Shown here one piece after another: positions 24,584-36,500 of a stretch of DNA of 64,000 nucleotides (the stretch's first letter is position 1; each line of letters starts with the position of its first letter). Source of the DNA: an uncultured Pseudomonadota bacterium (GTDB lineage Bacteria > Pseudomonadota > Gammaproteobacteria > Burkholderiales > Thiobacillaceae); assembly GCA_903835655.1 (NCBI GenBank), contig CAILNT010000112.1, positions 54,569-118,568 of the forward strand, in the 5' to 3' direction. The notes under the pieces are model-generated. The model had not been told where the DNA came from and did not search any database. It saw only the letters and a list, made by a program, of their open reading frames with translations. The position numbers and the translations under genes were made by a program.

Positions 24584-27322
24584 TCAGTGTGCCGCCTCCC
24601 AGTTCGGGCCCACGCCCACTTCCGCTTTCAGGGGCACGGCCAGTTCGGCCACACCCGCCATTTTTTCCGCAAGCCCGATTCGGACGGTCTCCAGCTCGTC
24701 CTGCGGCACTTCCAGCACCAGTTCGTCGTGGACTTGCATGATGAGTTTCGATTTCAGGTCGGCGTCGTCCAGCCAGTCCTGCACCGCGATCATCGCCAGT
24801 TTGATGAGATCCGCAGCCGTGCCCTGCATGGGAGCATTGATGGCGGCGCGCTCTGCCCCCTGGCGGCGGCTGCCATGGATGTCCGGCAGATACAGGCGGC
24901 GGCCGAACAGTGTTTCGACGTAACCGTATGTCTTCGCCTGTTCGCGGGTGCGCGCCATGTACAGGGCCACACCGGGATAGCGCGCGAAATAGCGGTCGAT
25001 GTAGGCCCGCGCCACCACCCGCTCCACATTCAATTGGGAGGCGAGACCGAATTCCGACATGCCGTAGATCAGGCCGAAGTTGACCGCCTTGGCCATGCGC
25101 CGCATATCCGGCGTGACGGCTTCGAGTTCCACGCCCTGCACTTCGGCGGCGGTGGTGCGATGGATGTCGGCTTCGAGCGCGAAGGCGTCGAGCATGCCGG
25201 CGTCGTTCGACAAGTGCGCCATGATGCGCAACTCGATCTGCGAATAGTCGGCGGAGACGATCACGCAACCGGGTTCGGCGATGAAGGCTTCGCGAATCTT
25301 GCGGCCTTCCTGGCTGCGCACCGGGATATTCTGCAAATTGGGGTCGGAGCTGGACAGTCGCCCGGTGACCGCCACCGCTTGTGAATACGTGGTGTGTACA
25401 CGCCCTGTGGCAGGGTTGACCATGGTGGGCAGCTTGTCCGTATAGGTCGATTTCAGCTTCGCCAGGCTGCGGTACTCCAGGATCAACTTGGGTAGTGGGT
25501 GGTCCAGAGCCAGTTCCTGGAGCGCATCTTCATTGGTGGAAGGCACGCCGCCCGGCGTCTTCTTCTTCGGTTTCAGGCCCAACTGGCCGAACAGGATTTC
25601 TCCCAGTTGCTTGGGCGAATTGAGGTTGAACGGCTGTCCCGCGGCCGTGTGTACCTTGCCCTCGATTTCCAGCATCTCCCGGCCCAGGGTGACGGAATGC
25701 GCCCTGAGCAGGTCCGCATCGATCTTCACCCCGGTGCGCTCCATGCGCGCGAGTATGGGCAACAAAGGCAGTTCGATCTCGCGATAGACCCGCTCCAGTC
25801 CAGGCTCCCGCTGGACTGCCGGGTACATGGCCTGGTGCAGTCGCCGCGTGATGTCGGCGTCTTCCGCCGCGTAAGCGGTGGCGGTTTCGATGTCCACCTG
25901 GTCGAAACCGATCTGGTTCGCGCCCTTGCCGCAGACCTCTTCGAACTTGATGGTGCTTTCCCCCAGATGCCGCGCGGCCAGGGTGTCCATGTCGTGGCGC
26001 AGGTGCGCTTCCAGCACATAGGACTGCAACAAGGTGTCGTGGGCAATGCCGGCGAGGTGCACACCGTGATTCATCAGCACATGCCAGTCGTATTTCAGGT
26101 TCTGCCCGACTTTTCGCACGCTGGCGTCTTCCAGCAGGGGCTTGAGTTTTTCCAGGGTTTCGGCCAGAGGCAGTTGCGCCGGCGCTCCGGCATAGCGGTG
26201 GGCCAGGGGCAGATAGGCAGCCTCCCCCGCTTGCGTGGAAAAAGACAGGCCCACCAGCCGCGCCCGCATCGGGTCCAGGGAAGTGGTCTCGGTGTCGAGG
26301 CAGACCAATTCGGCGGAGTAGAGTCTTTCCAACCAGCGGGCGAGAGCGGCTTCGTCGAGTAGGGTTTCGTAATGGCGGGGTAGGGCTCCCTCCTCTGCAA
26401 TTGGGGGCGGGTTGGGCAGAGGGGAGGGGGTGGCCGGTTCCGGCACGGATACCCCCCCTCTTCCCTCCACGGGAGAGGGGGGCAATTCCCGCAGCCAGGC
26501 GCGAAAGCCATGGATTTCAAACGACTCGGCGAGTTTCTCCGTATCTTCGTGGCGCCAGGTCAGCGCATGCACCGGCTCTTGCAAGTCCACATCGGTCTTT
26601 ACCGTGATCAGTCGCCTCGCCTGCGGCAACCAGTCGAGCGCGTTGCGCAGATTCTCTCCGGCCACGCCCTTGACTTCGCCGGCGCGGGCCATGAGGGCAT
26701 CCAGTCCGTCATATTCGGCGAGCCATTTCACCGCCGTCTTCGGCCCCACTTTGGCGACCCCCGGCACGTTGTCCACGCTGTCGCCCACCAGGGTGAGGTA
26801 TTCGACGATGCGCCCGGGAGGCACGCCGAACTTGGCCAGCACCCCGGCCTCGTCCAGCACTTCGTTGCTCATGGTGTTGATGAGGCGCACTTTGGGCGTG
26901 ACCAGTTGCGCCAGATCCTTGTCGCCGGTGGAAATCACCGTGTCCATGCCCGCGGCCTCGGCCCGCTTCGCCAGGGTGCCGATCACGTCGTCGGCCTCCA
27001 CGCCCTCGATCATCAGCAAGGGCCAGCCCAGGGCGACGACTGCCTCGTGCAGGGGGGCGATCTGAGCAACCAGATCATCCGGCATGGCAGGGCGCTGCGC
27101 CTTGTATTCGGGATACCAGTCGTCGCGGAAGGTCTTGCCTTTCGCATCGAAGACGCAGGCGGCGTAGCGACAGGGAAATTCGCGGCGCAGCTTTTTCAAC
27201 ATGCTGATGACGCCATACAGCGCCCCGGTGGGCTGGCCCGCGGGGTTACGCAGGTCGGGCAGGGCGTGGAAGGCGCGGTAGAGGTAGGACGAGCCGTCTA
27301 CCAGCAGGAGGGTATCGGACAT
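24584..27322 (-). CDS. polA: DNA polymerase I
   Basis: 912 residues, three domains. The 5'-nuclease (1-280) has LLVDGSSYLYRAFHALP and GVEADDVIGTLA. A 3'-5' exonuclease follows (about 325-510) with the metal-binding Asp and Glu in VCLDTETTSLDP, so proofreading looks active. The polymerase domain has motif A VSADYSQIELRIMAHLS, motif B RRMAKAVNFGLIYGMS and motif C MQVHDELVLEV. I start at ATG 27322 (MSDTLLLVDG) with GAGG seven bases upstream. Residues about 280-313 (PPSPVEGRGGVSVPE and onward) are low-complexity and encoded by palindromic repeat DNA between the first two domains, the flexible linker of the enzyme. Confidence 0.96.
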   Translation of the reverse strand: MSDTLLLVDGSSYLYRAFHALPDLRNPAGQPTGALYGVISMLKKLRREFPCRYAACVFDAKGKTFRDDWYPEYKAQRPAMPDDLVAQIAPLHEAVVALGWPLLMIEGVEADDVIGTLAKRAEAAGMDTVISTGDKDLAQLVTPKVRLINTMSNEVLDEAGVLAKFGVPPGRIVEYLTLVGDSVDNVPGVAKVGPKTAVKWLAEYDGLDALMARAGEVKGVAGENLRNALDWLPQARRLITVKTDVDLQEPVHALTWRHEDTEKLAESFEIHGFRAWLRELPPSPVEGRGGVSVPEPATPSPLPNPPPIAEEGALPRHYETLLDEAALARWLERLYSAELVCLDTETTSLDPMRARLVGLSFSTQAGEAAYLPLAHRYAGAPAQLPLAETLEKLKPLLEDASVRKVGQNLKYDWHVLMNHGVHLAGIAHDTLLQSYVLEAHLRHDMDTLAARHLGESTIKFEEVCGKGANQIGFDQVDIETATAYAAEDADITRRLHQAMYPAVQREPGLERVYREIELPLLPILARMERTGVKIDADLLRAHSVTLGREMLEIEGKVHTAAGQPFNLNSPKQLGEILFGQLGLKPKKKTPGGVPSTNEDALQELALDHPLPKLILEYRSLAKLKSTYTDKLPTMVNPATGRVHTTYSQAVAVTGRLSSSDPNLQNIPVRSQEGRKIREAFIAEPGCVIVSADYSQIELRIMAHLSNDAGMLDAFALEADIHRTTAAEVQGVELEAVTPDMRRMAKAVNFGLIYGMSEFGLASQLNVERVVARAYIDRYFARYPGVALYMARTREQAKTYGYVETLFGRRLYLPDIHGSRRQGAERAAINAPMQGTAADLIKLAMIAVQDWLDDADLKSKLIMQVHDELVLEVPQDELETVRIGLAEKMAGVAELAVPLKAEVGVGPNWEAAH
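26386..26485. repeat. Palindromic repeat insertion inside polA
   Basis: Two hairpins are visible: CTCCCTCCTCTGC with GCAGAGGGGAGGG (about 26388-26431) and CCCCCTCTTCCC with GGGAGAGGGGG (about 26453-26482). The second is of the same CCTCTCCC...GGGAGAGG type as the hairpins in the dispersed elements near 18740 and 48632. The length keeps the frame open and adds about 34 Pro/Gly/Glu-rich residues. Confidence 0.65.
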
Positions 27323-27398
27323 GGATGCCTCATCGTGGAGTGGCGGCATTGTAGTGGGATGCGCCCACAGTTTCGCCGCCTGGAGTGAGCTGCTTCAC

Positions 27399-27426
27399 CT
27401 TACAAAGCTAGACATCCCTTTACAAT
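27399..27426 (+). promoter_or_regulatory. Possible promoter of the giant repeat-protein gene
   Basis: CTTACA (27399) and TACAAT (27421) are spaced by 16 bases, four and five matches to sigma-70 consensus. A leader of about 85 bases follows, with AGGTGG ahead of the ATG. Confidence 0.35.
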
Positions 27427-27513
27427 ATGCCATGATTTTCCGACCGAACACAGGTCGCGTGGGTAGGCCTTGTGTGGATGTCGAACCGAACATTGTGAAC
27501 CAGGTGGAAATAC

Positions 27514-30500
27514 ATGTCAGGAATAATCGGACGTTGGTTGAAAACGGCTCTCGCCGCGATGGCGATCGTGGGTCTGATGGGAGTGGGCGGTGCAGGGGCG
27601 GCCACGACGGTCGACCTGGGGGTCTCCAGCTACACCTGGTCGCCGAATCTGGTGGTCCACAACGGCACGGCGACCTTCAGCGCCACGGTCACCAACAACG
27701 ACCAGTTCGGCTCGGCCGACGGGCTGACCTTGACGGTGGCTCTGCCCAGCAACGTGGACTTCAGCACAGCCACCACCGCGTCCACGTTGCCCGGCGGCTG
27801 TGTCCTTCCCAATCCGTACACCACTCTGACCTGCACCAAGACTACGCTGGCTGCCCTGGCGACCTGGACGGTGAGCTTCAAGGGCATCGGTTCGACTTCC
27901 GGCGTGCAGAACTCCACGGCTAGCGTCGTCGCCACCGCCAACATCGACAACAATTCCGGCAATGACAGCCTCACCCAGCCCGTCACCGAAATCAACGGTG
28001 CTGATCTGGCCGTGACCACGACCGGCGTTAGCGGTTGTTCTGGAACCACTTCCGGCACGACGACCTGTGCCACGACAGCGGGCTCCAATTACAGCTTCAC
28101 AGTGAATGTCAGCAATAACGGCCCGGACGCGGCCAGTACCTTCAACGTCACCAATAATTTGCCGGCCGTCGCCGATTTCACTTATGCGTCGGCGAGTGGT
28201 ACGGGTTGGTCTTGCAGCCATACCGGCACCACCGTGACTTGCGGTTACTCCGGATTGAATTCCGGCGCGTCTGCTGCACCCATCACCATCACCGGTCAGG
28301 TCATCACCAGCGCCGGTACCATCACCGATGGCGCTTCGGTCGCCAGTACCGATGCCCTAACGGGTGACCCGGTTTCCAGCAACAACGGGCCCTCCCAGGT
28401 GGTGGTCAACGTGGTCCCCGGCACCAATCTGCAAGCCAACAAGACCCTGGTCTCGGCGGTCACCGGCTTGACAAGCTTTACAGCGGGAGAAGCGGTCAAC
28501 CTGACACTCTCGGCCAGCAACACCGGCACCCAGAGCGCGGCAGGGATTAGCGTGAGCGACACGATATCGGGCGACTTCTCTATTCCATCGCCGCTGGGCG
28601 TCAGCGGTTGTTCGGCCACAGGTCAGGTGGTCACCTGCACGGTGGGCGCGCTGGCCGCCGGCGCGACTTCCAGCCCTTTCGTCATTCCCTTGACGGTGGT
28701 CGCCAGCCCGACTTTGGGTAGTGGTTCCAATAGCGCCAGTGTCGCCCGTACGGATGGCACGGCCGGCAGCAACACGCCCGTCACGGTGAACTACAGCATC
28801 GTCGCGCCCTTCGCCCATCTGACGCTCACCAAGACCAAGACACCCAACCCCGTGGTCAATGCAGGGACCATGACCAGCACCATCACGGTGACCAATTCCA
28901 GCTCCTCCACTTCGGCCGCCACGGGCACGATCACGGTGACCGATGCGCTGGGAATCAATGAAACCTACGTCAGCAACACGAATAATGGTTGGAGTTGCTC
29001 GGCGTTACCGGCTTCTGGCACTTCGCAAACCGTGACCTGTACCTATGGTCTCGGGGCGGGTTCCCTGGCACGCGGCGCTTCCTTGCCCAATCTGGTCATT
29101 CAGACCACGGCGACGGGCATTTCTCTCGACACGCCGCAGAGCATCAGTAACACAGCTTGTACGGGTTACGGCACTTCCACCGGACAGAGCCCGCTGGACA
29201 ATGCGGCGAACACTTGCGTGTCGAAGACGGTCACGGCCTCACTGAATCACGTGGATCTCAGTATCGCCAAGGTGGCGAGCATCGCCGCGCCCACCCATGT
29301 GCTGAGTACCGACAGCAGCTACACCTACACCTTGACGGTGTCCAACGCAGCAGGCAAAGACATTGCACCCACGGTCAACGTCTCCGACCCCTTGCCGGAG
29401 TGGTATAGCGCCAATGTTCTCAACAGCGCAGTCATCACCAGTCCGGGTACTGGGGAGTTGTGCAGTGTCGGCTCCACCGTCACCTGCACCCTGAAGAATC
29501 TGGCCGGCGGGTCTTCGCGGACCATCACCATCACCCTCAATCGGCCGGTGAAGGATGGTTCGTTCACCAACACGGCCACCGTTTCGACGCCGGATGCCAT
29601 CGACGACGTTCCGGGAAACAACAGCGGCTCGGCCAGCGTCGTCATCGATGCCGTCGCCGACGTGGCGGTCACCGGCATCGCCGATGCCCCGCATCCGGTG
29701 AAAGTCGGCGAGTCGCTGACCTACACGACTTCGATCAAGAACAACGGCCCCAGTGTCGCAGCGAACGTGGTCGTGTATCACAGCATCGATGCCAGCAAAG
29801 TGAACTATGTCGCTGCTTCCGCGAGCCTGACGGGCAGCGGAAGCCCGAGTTGTGCCTATACGAATTCATTCGCAGCCGGTCCTTACACAGGCCAGGCCGG
29901 TGTCCAGTGTTCCGGCTTCAACATGGCGAATGGTGAATCGCGCCAGCTCACCTTCAAGGTGATTCCGGTCTATCCCTATCCGGACGGCAGCAGCTTCCCC
30001 TACGGCTACATCAGCAATGCCGCCATCACCACCACCACGGCCGAAAGCAGCAGTAGCAACAACACCGGGAGCAACACCGCTTCCGTAACCATCCAGGCAC
30101 TGGATCTCTCGGTGACGAATACCGATAGCGGTTACGACCCGGTGGGTTTCGGCGGTTCCATCACCTATCAGATCACGGCCTCGAACAATGGACCCTCCCA
30201 GGCTACGAATTTCAAGCTGACGGTGACGCCAACGCCGCCAACGGGTGGTTCACCTTCGCCTTATACGATGGTTTTCAATTCTCTCGTTAGTGGGCCCACT
30301 GGCGCCACGTGTGGGGCGGGTACTGGCGCCGACACCGGCAAAATTGTCTGTATTTTGGCCTCCTCCAATGTACTGGCAGCCAATGCCAGTGCGGCTTTCC
30401 AGCTCAAGTTCGATACCGGCCCGTCACCTACCGATGCGCCCGCGTCATCGATTACTTACTCGGCCACGGCTACTGTGATTTCCAACGAAACGACGGCGGG

Positions 30501-33500
30501 CTACGACTCGCTGCCGGGCAACAACAGCGTTACCCAGACTACCACCGCCTTGCCGGTGACCGATCTGGCTGTGATCTCCAAGTCGGTCACCGCGGGTAGC
30601 CCGTTCAACCTCAATCAGCCCTTCACCTACACGGTCAAGGTCGGCAACAAAGGCCCTTCGCCGGCCAGTGGTGTCAAGGTGACCGACGTTTTGCCCGCGG
30701 GCTTGGTGGTGAATGGCGGTAATACGGCCATTGCGGTCACCGCGACTGGCTTCACCCTGAGCACGAGTAGCTGTTCGACTTCCGGGACATCCCCGGTGAC
30801 TGTCACCTGCAACCTCGGCACCTTGCCCGCGGATGCGACCCTTGCCAGCGACTTCGTCACCATCGATATCCCGGTGCGCGCGGCCTACCAGGCCAGCGGC
30901 AGCTATGCCTTCAGCTTCAATACCAACCTGCCCAACACCGCCACGATCGCGCCCCTGCCCAACACCTCCTACGACCCGATTTCCGGCAACGACACTTCCA
31001 ACACGGTCAACGTTCAAATCCAGAAATCCAGCATTTCCGGCACCGTCTACTCGGATAACAACCTGAACAACGGCATCGACTCCGGCGAAGGCCTCAACGG
31101 CGTCACGTTGACTCTCTCCGGCACGGACAGCTATGGCTACACCTATGGCACGAGCCAGACTTACGCCGCATTGACCGCGACCAGTAATTCCTCGGGCGTC
31201 TTCACCTTCGACAAGCTGCCGCCGGGCACCTGGCAGATCGTGGAGAACCAACCCTCCGGCTATGCGGATGTCTTCGAGACGGCCGGAAACGCGGGAGGCA
31301 CGGTGCCAGCCGCGACTTGTGATGGAGTGACCAACTGTGCCAGCAGCATCGCCGCCAACACCATCTCCGCCATCACCCTGCCCGCCGCCACCGCCGCCAC
31401 TGGCTATGTCTTCCAGGAATACCAGAACGCCACGGTCAGCGGCTACGTTTATTCCGACTTGAACAACGATGGTCAACGCGCGGCTTCAGGCGAGGCCGGC
31501 ATTTCCGGCGTTACGGTTACGCTCACCGGCACCACCTACAACGGAACCGTGTACAGCGGCGGCACGGCGCTGACCACGACCACGAATGCCTCCGGCGTTT
31601 ACACTTTCACCGTGCCTCCCGCCGATGCCAGCGGTTACACGGTCACGGAAACGCAGGCTTCCGGCTACTTGAACGGCAAGACCACGGCCGGCGCGGTGAC
31701 GGGCACCAATGCCGTCGCGGGCACGGCCACCGGCGCCAACAGCGATGTGATCCAGGCCATCAAGGTGTATGCCAACGGGAGTTCCAGCAACAACAACTTT
31801 GGTGAACTGCTGCCGGCGAATCTCTCCGGTTATGTCTACATCGACGCCAACAACAACGCGACGCGGGACACGGGCGAAACCACGGGGGTGACCGGCGTGA
31901 CCGTGTCCCTCGCCGGCACGGACGATCTGAATGCTGCCGTATCGCTCACCACGACCACCGCATCCAATGGCGCCTACAGCTTCACATCTCTGCGCCCAGG
32001 GAGCTATACGGTCACGGAAACCCAGCTTGCCAGCCTGACTCTGACCGGCGCACAGGCCGGCGCCAAGGGCGGTACGATCAACGGCAGCGTGCGTAGCGCC
32101 GGGACGGGCGTCGCCGGTTCCGGCAACAACGTCATTTCCGCCATCACGCTGGCCCCCAACGATACCGCCGGTGGCTACAACTTCGGCGAATCCGGGCAGG
32201 GGCTCTCCGGCTTCGTCTATGTCGACCTCAACAACAACGGCGTCAAGGACACGGGCGAACCGGGTATCGCCGGCGTGACCGTGACGCTATCCGGATCCAC
32301 CAGCGATGACGTGAACGTGTGCGTGGCCATCAGCCCCAACCCCTGTACCGTCACCACCGACAGCAACGGCGGCTACGGCTTTGTCGGCCTGCCGGCCAGC
32401 AACGGCGCTGGCTATACACTGACCGAGCAGTCCCAGGCGAGCGCGCCTCTGTCCAGTTATGTCGACGGACTGGAACAACTCGGCACCGGCCTCGCCACCC
32501 CAGGCATGGCCAACAACGACAATTTCAGCGGCATCAATGTGCCGACCTCCGGATTCGGCAGCAACTACAATTTCGGCGAGAAGGGCGGCAGCCTCGCCGG
32601 CCTCGTCTATTACGACAAGGACAACAGCGGCGGCTTCAATAGCGGTGACAGTGGACTGGGAGGCGTGACGATTACGCTCAGCGGCACGGGGTGTTCCAGT
32701 CTGCCTGCCGGTTGGTGCACCACCACCACGGCCAGCGACGGCACTTACAGCTTCACGGGCCTGCCGACGGGAACCTACGCGCTGACCGAGACCCAGCCAG
32801 TCGATTACGCCAATGGCACGACGGCTTCCGGTAGTCCGGCGGGCACGAGCACCACGGGCACGGCCATCAGTGCGATTCCCCTGACGACGGCCGGGGCGAA
32901 TGGAAGCGGATACAACTTCGGCGAGAAGAGCAACACGCTTTCCGGCTACGTCTACATGGACGCGAACAACGATGGCATCAAGGGCAGCGGCGAAGCCGGC
33001 ATCCCCGGAGCCAGCGTTACCCTGTCGGGTAACACCGCTTCCGGTACCAATGTCTGCGCAACGATTCCGAGTTGTATCGCCACCACGGACGCGAACGGCC
33101 TGTATACCTTCGTCGGCCTGGACGTGGCCGGGGCGAGCGGCTATACGGTGACACTGACGCAACCTTCAAGCACCCTGGTTGGCAAGGTGACGGCGGGCAC
33201 GCAAAACAGCGTCACCAAAGGCACGGTTGCCACTCATGCCATCAGCGGCATCGCTTTCGATGCCAATTACCCCGGCATCAGTTACAACTTCGGAGAACTG
33301 CAATCGACCTCGGTCTCCGGCGCGGTCTACCTCGACGTCAACAACAATGGTGCTCAGGATAGCGGTGATTTGGGACTGGCCGGGGTAGCCATCGCCTTGA
33401 ATGGCACTGACGACCTGAACGCCGCGGTTTCCGCCAATACCAATACGGCAGCGGACGGAAGCTGGAGCTTCACCGGCTTGCGCCCCGGCACCTACACGGT

Positions 33501-36500
33501 GACCGAGACGCAGCCGGTGAATTACGCCGAGGGCACGAACACGGTGGGCAGCAAAGGCGGCTCGGCAGTGACCGATGTGGGCGTCGACAGCAAGTTCACC
33601 GGTATCAGCATCGCCTCCGGCAATGCCGCCAGCGCTTATCTCTTCGGCGAGAAGGGTGGGGTGATCTCGGGTTTTGTCTATGTAGATGCCAACGACAATG
33701 GCAGCAAGGATAACGGCGAAACCGGAATCGGTGGCGTCACCCTCACCCTGACTGGCACCAGCGTATCCGGGTCCAGTGTGAGCCTTGGCACCACGAGTGC
33801 GGCCGCGGACGGCAGCTATTCATTCAACGGACTGCCTGCGGCCAATGCCGCTGGATACATGCTCACCGAAACCCAGCCGGCCAACTATCTGGACGGCAAG
33901 GAGAAGGCGGGTAGCCTGGGTGGGACGGTCAATAACACCAGCTTTGGCAGTGCGCCGGCGCAAAATCTGATCAGTGTGATCCCACTGACGGCGGGCGCGG
34001 CCACGACGGACAACGATTTCGGCGAAACCCAGGCCGCTACCATCTCCGGCGTGGTCTATCTCGACGCGAACAACAACGGCATCCAGGACAATGGCGAAAC
34101 CGGGATCAAGGATGTGACCGTGACCCTGAGCGGAAAGGATGACCAGAATCAGGACATCACTCAGACCGCGGTGACGGACGCGTATGGCGCGTATTCCTTT
34201 ACCGGCTTGCGGCCTTCTTCCAGTGCGGGCTACATCTTGACCGAGACGCAGCCCACGGCTTACCTGGACGGACTGGAGACTCCCGGGAAGATCAATGGGG
34301 CCCAGGTAGGAACCGCGCCGAATACCGCTTTCGACGCCACGCCTGGCAACAACCAGATCAGCGCCATCGTCCTGGGCTCAGGCCAGAGCGGCAGTGCTTA
34401 TCTCTTTGGCGAGCGCGGTGGCACCTTGCACGGCTACGTCTACTTCGATGAAAACAACGATGGCCTGATGGCCGGTAGCCTGGAGGTAGGGCTGGCGAAC
34501 ATTCATGTCACCCTGTCGGGCGCGATCAGCGGCGGCGGCGACGTATGCGCGGTGATCCCGACTTGCAGTACGACTACGGACGCGAGCGGGGCTTATTCCT
34601 TCGTCGTGCCGCCGGGTACCTACACGCTACAAAAGAGCCAGTCGGATGTCGCCACGAAATACTTGAGCGCATCGAACCAGGCGTTATATGCCGATGGCAA
34701 GGAAACGGCAGGCGTGGCCGGTGGCACGGTGGACAACAGCCACTTCGGCAGCAACCCCGGGTACAACAGCATCAGCGGTATTGTGGTCACCCCTTCCATC
34801 CTGGCCAGCAACAATGGCGACCTGGGCGGCTACCTCTTCGGGGTGGACACGGCGGCGGCGGAATCGAACTCGCTCGTTCCGCCCATCATCAGCGGTTATG
34901 TCTATCAGGACTTGAGCCATAAACGCATCCGTCCGACTACGGGGTCGACGCCAAGCCTGGTCAACGGCTGGACGGTCGCTCTCACGGCCACACTGAGCGA
35001 TAACAGCAAGGAAGTGATCTGCGTAGTCCAGACTGCGGCAGATGCGAACGGCGACCCGGGCTTTTACCATTTCGATAACCTTGCCTGCGCGGCGGCTTAT
35101 CCGAAATGGAAGAACGGACTGCCATATAGCACCTGGGTGTCGAGTCCGGGCGTGACCTATTCGAGTTTCGCCATTTCGTTCTCCAATCCAGGCGGCGTCG
35201 TGTCCAATACGGATGCGCAGTCTCTGGGAGGGGCCGGACAGCCCAGGACGATCGGCAACGCGGCTCAGATTGCAGCCATCACCTTGCATCCGGGCGATGA
35301 CATCATCGAGCAGAACCTGCCGCTCGATCCTTCCGGCGTGGTCTACGACGCCATCAGTCGGCAGACGCTCAAGGGGGCGGTCGTGACCCTATCGCAAGGC
35401 GGCACGGCGGTCGATCCCACCTGCCTGGTGTCCGGGCAGAACCCGGAGACCACGGGCAGCGATGGCTTCTACCAGTTCCTGTTGCTACCGAGTTGTTCGC
35501 TGCCCAGTGCCACCTACGCCATCACGGTGGCCGCTCCCACGGGCTATGCAAGCGGTTCCTCGACCATGATTCCGCCGACGGCGGCACCGCCTTTGCTGCG
35601 GTTCGACGGAATCGCCGCCACCTTGGGCGACGTCGATCCGATTCAATCCCAGGCCGGACCACCCGCCCTGGGCGGGTTGACCCGCTATTACCTGAATATC
35701 CCCTTGACGCTCACCGGGGTTACCGCCACCAGTTCGTCCAATGTGGTCAACAACCATATCCCGCTCGATCCGGTGAGCCCGGGCGTGATCCTGATGAGCA
35801 AGAGCACGCCGCTCCTGAACGTCTCCAAGGGTGATCTGGTGCCTTACGTCATCACCGCGACCAATCAGGCGGCCGGCAGCTTGCCCCTGGGTAACATCGA
35901 TGTGGTCGACACCATCCCGCCGGGCTTCGCTTACAAGAAGGGTTCGGCCGTGTTGGGTAACGTGCGTTCCGAACCGCTACTCATAGGCCGCGTGTTGAAA
36001 TGGCCGAAGCTGTCATTCACCGGCAACGAGACGAAGACCTGGAAGATGTTGTTGGTCACGGGTGCTGGGGTGAGCGAGGGCGAATACACCAACATCGTCT
36101 GGGCAATCAACGATCTGACCGGCGGGGTGGATTCCAATGTCGCCGCTGCCACCGTGCGCATCGTTCCGGACCCCACCTTCGATTGCTCGGAGATCATCGG
36201 CAAGGTGTTCGACGACCAGAACACCAATGGCTACGAGGACGAGGGCGAGCCGGGGCTGCCCAATGTGCGCGTGGTCACGGTCAACGGCTTGTTGGTGACG
36301 ACCGACAGGGAAGGCCGCTTCCATGTGGCTTGCGCCGATATCCCGCAGGATCTGCGCGGCTCCAACTTCATGATGAAACTGGATGAACGCACTCTGCCTT
36401 CGGGCTACCGCGTCACCACCGAGAACCCGCGGGTGGTACGCACGACTCGCGGCAAGATGGTGAAGCTCAACTTCGGCGCGGCCATCCATCGCGTCGTACG

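Noticed and set aside
31026..34870. CRISPR or satellite interpretation of the regular repeats
   Set aside because: The periodicity is in the protein (about 120 residues), units are diverged and in frame, and there are no spacers.
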